Source of the DNA: Sinonovacula constricta
Taxonomy: Eukaryota; Mollusca; Bivalvia; Cardiida; Solecurtidae
Reading direction: 5' to 3'
Length of the DNA stretch: 64,000 nucleotides
Assembly: GCA_007844125.1 (NCBI GenBank)
Contig: CM017556.1
Span: 81,691,909 to 81,755,908 of the forward strand
Under the pieces are notes generated by a model. It had not been told where the DNA came from, ran no database searches, and saw only the letters and a list, made by a program, of their open reading frames with translations. The translations under genes and the position numbers were made by a program. Of this stretch, positions 55,563 to 64,000 are shown piece after piece (position 1 is the first letter of the stretch; the number at the start of each line of letters is the position of its first letter).

Positions 55563-56379
55563 AACGAAAACAACATGACAACACATAAAGTTTTAACATG
55601 TTAACAAAGTAAATTAAACCGTTATAAATTCATTTGAACATTTTGGAATTCACTTATGCTAGTTTTGTTAAAAGCATATCTTTTACTAACTAGAAGTTAT
55701 AAATTAAATAATCTAGGCAATAATCTAATAACATAGAAAATCAGATCAATGCAAGAAAATAATGTTAGAAAAGGAAACAATTATGATACCTGTACACTAT
55801 AAAAGCTATTACCAATGTTGAGATGTGTTCATCTTTAAAGTCATAGTGCCTTTAAAAGGAGAAAACATGTTTTGTTAGAAAAACTATTTAAAAGTGCTTG
55901 GTAAGACCGACCGAAACAGTTGTGACTGATCCTTATTGCGCGCGACATAAATCGAAATAACCTAATACGTGCCATTTGGAACCTTTCAGATTTGCATTGT
56001 ATAATATTCTACATAAAACAAGTGTGTACCAAGATTAATACAGTACAGCACTGGCCTGCAATACAACAGGTTCCGGGCTTGAATTTACAAAACAAAGAAG
56101 ATACACTATTTCATACTTTCCTCGGGTTTTTTCATATTTGCCGGAATTAAATGTTATTGGTGCGTTCTTTGTTTGTATTATTGTTATATCTTAGGCTTTA
56201 TAAACAGTTATTGTTTGTTTATTGTGTTTATCGTCCCACCAACAGTAAACAGCTATTGGTTAGGTGAAACATTAGAAGCATTAGTTCAGCTTTAAACGAA
56301 CATTCCTCAAACAATTTTATGAAGAAAATGGTTATTGCGCTCCTGTTGTCAATTTCGTTTAATAAAAGACAGAACAAAA

Positions 56380-56446
56380 ACAACAAAAAACGACAACAAC
56401 AAAACACAACAACAACAACAACAACACAACAGAACAAACAAACAAA
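56380..56446 (+). repeat. CAA-rich tract
   Basis: ACAACAACAAC-type repeats with A-run interruptions, giving Gln/Thr or Val/Cys frames by chance. Confidence 0.85.
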
Positions 56447-58520
56447 ATCTTTGTTTTCTGTAGTATTTATAAAATGCGACAACACCTTTTCTCATATTTC
56501 TCTTTTTATTGTTTTTTTAGATAAATATAATTCACTTATGGATTTGGTTGATCATTCAACGCTATTTGTTTGATTTATTTACTGCTTGACATGTTTGCTA
56601 CTTCTATTTTCCAAGCAATGTTATTGTGTACATTTATATTGATTACAAGTATTGGTTACGTTTCTATTATTGGAATTAAACTGATTTCATCTCGATAGAT
56701 TTCATGATGTCATCACCGAAAAAAGCTGTACATACACATACATGCAACGACACAGTTATTAAGAGATTATAAGTAAATACAATTTTTGCAGTTTATTATT
56801 GTATTCCAAAACCCATCGACGAAATTGCCTTGTTGTTAGTGCAACAGAAATGTCGAGCATGCATGTGTGGACGTACGTAGAAATTCGTAAAAGGTTGTCG
56901 AAAATATATTTGCTTAGATGATATGTCTATACATGGACCATTATTGTAGATTAACTTAATGTAGCTTTACAACACGAAACCTAAATATCATGTTGGAAAC
57001 AGAAATTGTTTCGCTAAAGTTGTCTTCAATGCTGTTTGTTAATGATTACTAGTATGTATTCTTACAAGTGAGACCGATGAACATATTTATGCACTGTAAC
57101 GTGATACTATACAGTATGTGTAGTGTTATAATATTTGTAAACAGTATTCTTTAATCATTATTTAACCTCCCGATGCAGGTGCCTACTGTTTTTGTCTCAC
57201 TTATGATACAGTTTTAGTTAGATTGTTTGTAAGAAACGTACACGTGAATTGAGATTTTGAAGCGATGAACAAACCATGTTTAAGCAACCCAGTCAACGGG
57301 ACCCTTGCTGACTGAAAGTTCCATGGCAGTTAGTTATGTTATTTTCTTTGTGTGTGTTTAATTTCTTGCATCAATTTTGCTTCGTTTACATCTAATGTGT
57401 GTGCCTTTATCTAGTTCTAGTTTAAATTTTAATGTTTGTGTTTACTATCAAAGGACCTTTTATATCACGGTAACAAGCAGTGTAATACATAAAAAACATA
57501 GTTTCCTATTTTTGTAAAATAATTGTAAATTAATACATATACTTGAGTGAATGAGTGTAAGACATCAATAAGCAGTTTTGACCATAGCTTGAATAGACAC
57601 ATTTACTTCTGTGTCCTTTAACGCTGCTCTTTTCATGAAAACATACCAATTAGACCCCAGTTAAACGTAAATCTTTACTTAAGTTTAGTGTTTAATTAAC
57701 GTATCATTTTTATATATCTGTACATGAAAATTTGGAATATTTAAACGTGTACCCTTTATACATGTGTTATGTTATATTACTAATTAGTTTTTAATTATAT
57801 AATAGAAGCAATGATAATTGTTTAGTTAAAGATAGATAATAAAATTGCTTAGAATACTTTAAATAATACTAAGATTGTATAAAGACTAAATTATTGCGCC
57901 GTTTATTTACACTGAGTACAAAGATTAGCCGCGGGTGTGGAAAAATCACATGAATAATAACCCAAAAGATGCAATATACATTTTTTGTGCACCGGAAAAT
58001 GGCAATAAAGAGGGACGCTTTCGACTAGTGATTGATGCATACGTCAAAATATAGGAGAAGCGGGAATCGTGAAATGGTGCTGCGTATAAATGACACGATT
58101 GTCAGAAAATAACATGCAATCTCAGTTCGGATGAGCAATTAGTTTAGACTATATAAATTAGAAGGGCAGAATGAGACAAGAGGGTGGATTAAGACGAGAG
58201 GAGAGAAGATTTGGACGTAGTAGAGAGAGGTGTTTATGCTAGACTTTTGAAAGGTTATAAAATGTAACTTCCACTAATAAAATCGTGAGATGATGTTGCG
58301 TTCTACTATGGGGCCCTGATACGTTACCATGTAAGCAATGTATATCTCGATATGACAGCAATTCATACATGTACACTAGAAAGAGAATACAAGGTCATAA
58401 GGGGATTATCATATCTATTAAAATGTAAATTAGTCAAAGACACAAACGCACACAAACAAGTGGCAATATCTTTGAGACTAGACAATACAGACAAATACAT
58501 ATTTGATGACTGTTCCAAGG

Positions 58521-58529
58521 GGTGTGCGT

Positions 58530-58563
<34 letters not shown>
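58521..58563 (+). repeat. TG-dinucleotide array
   Basis: A short TG run with one TTTG interruption. Confidence 0.95.
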
Positions 58564-58567
<4 letters not shown>

Positions 58568-59639
58568 CTGTAACGTTTCCTTTACGTGTTGAATGACTCA
58601 TCCCATATTGGTTCTAACATTTACATTTGGCTTGCGTGTGAATACCGCTGCCCTGTGCCTTTTCAAAATTTGTTATATGTCACAATGATCAAATGACTTT
58701 GTCATCTTACCTTATCCTACTTGATCTCTCTATTCTTTGAAAATCAGTTATGTAGCCGTTGTTCTTGTAATCAATCGTTTTTAAATACGTAAACTGTATA
58801 CCACTAATGCATCTATTATCTTTTTATGTACTGCAGTTCTTGTTTGTGCTTTTATTTGTGATGTATGCTGTGTTTGCTAATTGTCTAATGGGAGAGCGTA
58901 AGCTAAAATTTTGAACTTTCGCCCCATCAGTCTTGTCTTATTGTTTTATGTCAAATGGTCTCCTGTGATCCCTTTGAATGTGTCACTTTCTAGAAAAAGA
59001 ACAATTTCTTGATGTTGACGTAAATGGACAAGTTTTAGATCACTTTACAAAATCAAAGACTTGTCTTACTATATCCACTACAATCTTTCACTGATTAAAT
59101 ATTGTTTAAGCATTACTGACATTCGTTAAACTTAATATACAACTCTTTTTCTGCTCAAGTAGTCACATCTACTTTTTATTCTAAATGTAAGCTACAGAAA
59201 CGTTTCATTGACGAAACTGTTTTTATATTTGCTTTTTCCAACACGCATTCAATATTTTCCATTATCTTGGGGAAACCCGAAAATCCCCATTGATTAACAG
59301 CGACTTGGGAATGTGTAGGTGTAGGCAAAAGCAACAGGACAACAAACAAACAGGGATTTGGACGCGGATTTAAAACATTGAGAAATCAATATATAAAACT
59401 TTTTCTTATCGCTCATGTCAAGTTTTATATCACATTGGTTTACAGAATGGCGTAACATTAATCTTTATAACCACCCGCTGCATTGGTGCATAAAGGATAA
59501 CTGTAAGTTTACTTTACAAATACACGTACAGACAAAATGTTTTATGAACTTGTTGCATGTTGTTCCATGAAATAATCAACCAATTGTATCAACTTTTTTC
59601 ATGTCTGCCATCTAATGAATAAAATGGACTACAAGTGGT

Positions 59640-61640
59640 AGATGATCCTGGCCAAACGTGACCTACAGAGACCTGGTTGACTACGTGATAACATCCAAAA
59701 GACATCAGGACATGTGACCTATTGAGATTATATCATGCACAATTGACAACATTTACATAAAGGCAAAAGTCTCTCCATCTCAGCCAGGCGTAAGTAGATC
59801 AGATTACAATGCTTCAAGCGGTATAAAAGAAGACTGTTCGATTGTTACAGGACACTGTACTTGTCCTGCAGGCGAAGGGAGAATCTGTAGTCACATGCCT
59901 AGAGTTGTGTTTGCTGTATCCCATGGTTGGGACACATTGGATCGCTGGTGAATCATGTACAGACAAGGAATGCCTTAGCGGCCGATGTGCCGGTAAAACT
60001 CTATTTAATGACAAATGGATATTGACTTTCAACGACCAAAACTTGGGACTGAGGATATTGACTTTGAACGTCCAAATCTTAGGACTGAGAATGTTTATTT
60101 TCAATGACCAAAATCTTGGGACTAAGGATGTTGACTTTCAACGACCGACACTTAAAATTGAAAATACTGACTTTCAACGACCACAACTTGGGACGGAGAA
60201 TGTTGACTTTCAATGACCAAAACTTGAGACTGAGGATGTTGACTTTCAACGACCAAAACTTGGGACTGAGTATGTTGACATCCAACGACCAAAACTTGAG
60301 ACTGACAATGTTGACTTTCAACGACCAAATCTTAGGACTGAGGATGTTGACATTCAAAGACCGAAACTTGGGACTGAGAATGTTGACTTTCAACGACGAT
60401 AACTTGGGAATGAGGATGTTGAATTTCTACGACTAAAGTCTTAGGACTGAGAATGCTGACTTTAAACGACCAAATCTTAGGACTGAGAATATTGACTTTC
60501 AACAACCAAAACTTGGGAATGGGGATGTTGACTTTCAACGACCGAAACTAGGGAATGGGGATGTTGACTTTCAACGACCGAAACTCGGGACTGAGGAATT
60601 TGACTTTCAAAGACCAAAATTTGTGACAGAGGATGGGGACTTTAAACGACCAATTCTTAGGACTGAGAATGTTGATTTTCAACGACCAAAAACTTGGGAC
60701 TGATGATGTTGACTTTCAACGACCAACACTTGGGAATGAGGATGCTGAATTTCTTGGACCAAAACTTGAGGCTTAGGATGTTGACTTTCAACGACCAAAA
60801 TTTTAGACTGTATTAGAGAAATTAAGCAACAAAACAGGTACATAGAACAGTTGCCAACAACAAAGCAGTTTTGTCTACCATTCTGACCTAAAGAACACGT
60901 ACCTGAGTCCAGTAAACTCTTCTGTGAACGTCCAAAGGAACAATGCTTAACAAAGTCTTAAATGTAAAAAAAGACCAAAAAATATTGTTTAAACTCTACC
61001 GCTTGAACATACCAGCCACGATATAGATGAATATAAACTAAAACTAAGTGAAAGTATTTATGAACAAAAATGCTATTCGTTAAGAAAACGTATCTTACTC
61101 CTCAATACTGCGGATATGCACAAACTAAGACTATCTTACAGCAAAGTTTATTCCATTCTAAAGACTGGTCGAGCGAACCCTTTCAAATTTATAACCAATC
61201 ATATCTACCCTAGATTCAAAGGCAACAGAGCCGCACACCATGGACTAAAACACGAAGAATAAGTATGGTTGTGGTTTGAAAATGGCACCGGCACTACTGT
61301 ACACAAGTCTGGCATGCCCTGATGGCCTGATCGATGACAGCACCATCATATAGATAAGTGCCCAGCAAAGCCATTGGCTGACCTTATTGGTGGCTCAAGA
61401 AAAAAATGGATATTACACTCAAGTTCAGATGGCCATGCAATGTACTAAAAGAAAAGTTTTTTTGGACCCAGTCTGCATCGGTGATAGTGGATGTGTGTTA
61501 TGATAAGCAGTACGCTGAAGACACTTTGAATTCTGTTTCAATTATTTAGGTCGCCTTGCAGGAGAAAGGCACTCTCAAAGGCTGGGAATTAGCCAAAGAT
61601 GCCATCACTTTTGTGTTTTTTAAGAGTCAGAAATGCATCA
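59640..61640 (+). pseudogene. Decayed SWIM zinc-finger plus YqaJ (lambda-exonuclease-like) nuclease gene
   Basis: Several broken frames follow the order of metazoan SWIM-YqaJ proteins. NVTYRDLVDYVITSKR is readable near 59670. A SWIM motif, HCTCPAGEGRICSHM, has Cys codons at 59856, 59862 and 59886 and His at 59892. CTDKEC follows one frame over. After a minisatellite, GLKHEE lies near 61240, PDGLIDD near 61317, an EIKCP-like catalytic block at about 61350-61365 in shifted frame with a stop, and YYTQVQMAMQ at 61412. The YqaJ fold is a phage-recombinase-type nuclease whose active site uses the Asp in PDG and the E-x-K that follows. Stops, frameshifts and the inserted array rule out function. It is probably a relic of a mobile or multicopy family; the exact type is not determined. 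Confidence 0.75.
60020..60815 (+). repeat. 36-bp minisatellite (about 22 units) inside the SWIM-YqaJ pseudogene
   Basis: Units of the form TTGACTTTCAACGACCAAAA then CTTGGGACTGAGGATG repeat with a period of about 36 bp. Variation is at a few fixed places (ACTTGGG or TCTTAGG, GAGGATG or GAGAATG). Because 36 is a multiple of three, units read as a 12-residue repeat on the plus strand (LTFNDQNLGLRM) and also on the minus strand (VNILSPKFWSLK). These open frames of 96-124 codons are by-products of the period and not evidence for a protein. A few one-base indels shift the frame within the array. Confidence 0.93.
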
Positions 61641-62569
61641 TTGTCTGCCTAAGGTAGACAATGGGCAAGGATTGTGCTAAGCTTGAATATATCCAAGTAT
61701 TGTTTGTAATAACATATCAATAATTATCGGAACGATTTGCGATTATATTTTTAATGGTCAGTATATTTTTACCGTCAAATATGGCTACTGGGGAGGAGAT
61801 AAGGAAATATTACAGAAATAGAAACGTTTCTTTTACCTCAACTTTAATAGAATCATATATACTGTTTATTTTTTTCTTGAAAATACAACAAAAAGTATTT
61901 AGTTTAATATTTAATGAGTAAATATTAAGGAAAACCTGATATTAATTGCAAGGAAATATATATAACCATTTACTCATTATGCAAAACAATTTGAGTTCCA
62001 ATACATAAAATTAAGCAATACCATTGTTAACATTTTTACACAAGGAAATGCTTGAGATTTATTAGATTATTATTTAAGATGTGAAAGTAAGCATTGATAA
62101 GATATAATAGATTGTTTATGTTGAGAAAAGTTTGGATTTGTTGTTATATAAAGAAAAGGATTAAACCTTTCAGAGTTAATCAATGCTGTTTGTATTTACT
62201 CCAGACAACAGTTGATGTATTTACAGGGTGTGACATCTGAACAAGCCCTTAAAGTTTAGGGCAAATACAAATAATTTTCAGAGAGTGGAATACAAAAATA
62301 CTGTACGGTATTGTCACGTCGCTTGCATAAATATATATATTTAAGAGATAATTCTGGCAAAGGCTCTGAATAGCACATACAGTTAATTTTCCTAAGACAT
62401 TCATCTTTTATGCCATAAGTACAGCTGCTATTAATTTAACTACAGTATATCAGAATGAGAAATTATGAAATTGACAATACATAATCAGAACGAATTTTAA
62501 ATATTTGACAAAGTGCCTTCAGAAATCTTTTGTAATATACGAATGCACAAGGACAAAAGCAATACTATT
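61641..62569. other. Noncoding stretch between the two mobile-gene relics
   Basis: AT-rich sequence with no recognisable feature. Confidence 0.5.
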
Positions 62570-63525
62570 CATGCATGTATTGAACAAGCAGTACAAAGGC
62601 AGACAAAACATCACAAGTATGGCTATTCGCATAACATTTATTTCTTTTACTAACCAAGTCCTCAGAAATGTCATCTCTAATTAAAGATTTTTGAAGATTG
62701 CACAGAGCAGCAATCACTCGCATAATTTTGTCTATATTGTCCACAAATTTGATGTCCATTGTAGTACTAAGAATTCAATAGCATTTTTAGCCTGTTATTG
62801 CACGTTCGACATGTATGAGCACGGATGCTTTTTGCCTTGATTCAATTGTATCATCTTTCGAAATTTGCACTCTGCCTTTCACAAAAGTTGGTATGTTCAA
62901 CTTTACTCGTCTAACACTTTCGTATCGTAAATCCCCAATCCGCCATCACTTAATCGCTCGACACTAGATAATCCATGAAGCCATAATATTTTTTTATAAA
63001 GTTCTCACTGTTATAGGTTGGGAATGAAAGTAATGTATCCATTTAAAGCAATTGAAACAAGGACTCTGGCAGTATTGTGACTTTTTTAATTACTGCAATT
63101 TTGATTTCTGGCTTTAAGAGTAAATGAGCGTTGAATGAACACTTCAGTACAGTCAATCATGCATGTTGTCTTTTGGCAAAGTTCCAGAAACGATGAAGTG
63201 TAATCACAGTATACAGTCAATCAGTTTCACTTCCATCATTTCAACCCATAAGTTAAAATTCAAGCAGCTAGATGTCTTGAGAAATTGAATCACCCTCCAA
63301 TATCATGGAAATTGAGTCCAAGGCGAGGTCTCGTCAGCACTGATAAAATCTTTGTCTTCATCATCGGGTTTGTAGGACAATGTCTTGGCAGTTGTGACAG
63401 TGTGGTGATCATGCTCCTCAAGACAGAGTACGTTAATCCGGTGTAAAAACGAGAAACTGTATTCGAAGTAATGTTTTCAATACTAAATTTTGGTGTTGTA
63501 TGCTGTGTTGAAACACAACCCGACT
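62570..63525 (-). pseudogene. Decayed DDE_Tnp_4 (Harbinger/IS5-like) transposase
   Basis: Read on the minus strand, fragments in three frames follow the order of this transposase family: RFYTGL (63429-63458), RPRLGL near 63320, DCTEVFIQ (about 63129-63157), a NYKKHNT block with NGYITFIPNLY near 63020, GFMDY (about 62970), VMADWGF (62926-62951), HVERAI (about 62800) and VIAALCNLQ near 62700. The three acidic positions expected for catalysis (Asp in DCTE, Asp in MAD, Glu in HVERA) are still present, but several frameshifts and stops break the gene. Any N-terminal THAP or helix-turn-helix domain is not visible. The end towards 62570 stays open for 64 codons. Autonomous activity is excluded. Confidence 0.82.
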
Positions 63526-63939
63526 TCCTTCATAAGGCATTAGTTAAACAGTAAACAATGCTAACTCTCATTTGGCAGCATTGCAATGGCGGGCACAGCT
63601 ATAATCAAGGGAGGTAAATCGGGTAGGCTTAATATCTTGCATTTTATACACGGAGACATCAATATCATTAAAAGTAAAGAAAATGGCAACAGAATCACTG
63701 GGTGCCTTAAATGGGAATAAGGAGGCCCCAAGCGCTTATCTGCAATTAAATTCTTACGCTAGAAATGAGGACGAATAAATTATTTTTGCAATAAAATAGT
63801 AACTCTACTTGCACCCTGAAAATATGCACTTTTGCTAAATCAATTTTGTAGCATTTCTGTGTCTCCTGGTATGGGCTGAATATGGTACTTTTTATTTCAA
63901 ATCAATCCGGAAGCCGATCACACATTATATTATTATATA

Positions 63940-64000
63940 CTTATATTCCTTGGTCCTGTGTCTTTTCAATTTTTGTATATGCTGCAATGCTTATAGGACT
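63940..64000 (+). other. Right-edge copy of the membrane-protein-like sequence, cut by the window
   Basis: CTTGGTCCTGTGTCTTTTC then AATTTTTGTATATGCTGCAA and TGCTTATAGGACT matches the minus-strand sequence at 47670-47718 with few changes. It reads SCVFSIFVYAAMLIGL and is open to the edge. Confidence 0.5.

Larger units (their letters stand above)
55563..59639. other. Noncoding stretch before the SWIM-YqaJ relic
   Basis: It holds the CAA-rich and TG tracts. A poor tRNA-like stretch near 56.04-56.09 kb (GCACTGGCCTGCAATACAAC, then GGTTCCGGGCTTGAATT) is too weak to call. No gene recognised. Confidence 0.5.

Noticed and set aside
56040..56095. tRNA-like head of a further SINE.
   Set aside because: Box B is poor (GGGCTTGAATT), box A is unclear and no body matches the other SINEs.

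Overview
The window is AT-rich animal DNA, most likely from a bivalve mollusc. The indicators are an intronless class A GPCR with lophotrochozoan-style peptide-receptor motifs, several kinds of tRNA-headed SINE, a dispersed repeat at about 55.15-55.56 kb that I recognise from bivalve genomes, and decayed SWIM/YqaJ and DDE_Tnp_4 genes of types common in molluscs. I cannot fix the species; a low-GC heterodont such as Dreissena is only a guess. There are no operons, CRISPR arrays or prokaryotic signals. Only one gene is convincingly intact: the 360-residue GPCR at 17601-18683 (+).

The main structure runs from about 6.5 to 49.5 kb and looks like an eroded tandem array of duplicated blocks around that GPCR, all on the plus strand. 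A sequence upstream of the gene (16735-16985) recurs at 6515-6725. Broken receptor copies lie at 28970-29245, 42310-42890 and, as a short remnant, 45641-45711. A noncoding module about 0.8 kb downstream of the intact gene recurs six times (19458, 29851, 39252, 43179, 44201 and 46929). The first three modules are about 10 kb apart and the rest are compressed. Further pairs of matching noncoding sequence (31.44 with 47.78 kb, 37.85 with 49.33 kb, 44.87 with 48.83 kb) extend the duplicated blocks. Between these anchors are later insertions: five SINEs at 22-27.3 kb, a mariner transposase fragment at 33.7-34.0 kb, another SINE at 40.1 kb, and many simple repeats.

The left flank (1-6.5 kb) is mostly unrecognised, except for a possible pair of spliced exons at 3.95-4.52 kb that keep one reading frame across an 86-bp GT-AG intron. 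A compound TATC/CATC microsatellite of nearly 600 bp lies at 12.6-13.2 kb. The right flank (50-64 kb) holds microsatellites, the bivalve dispersed repeat, a decayed SWIM-plus-YqaJ nuclease gene at 59.64-61.64 kb interrupted by about 22 copies of a 36-bp minisatellite, and a decayed DDE_Tnp_4 transposase on the minus strand at 62.57-63.53 kb. A short membrane-protein-like sequence occurs three times: near the left edge, at 47.5-47.7 kb (minus), and at the right edge where the window cuts it.

The genes do not form a pathway. The window records birth and death in a receptor family, with mobile elements filling the gaps. All comparisons were made by eye; no alignment scores were computed.
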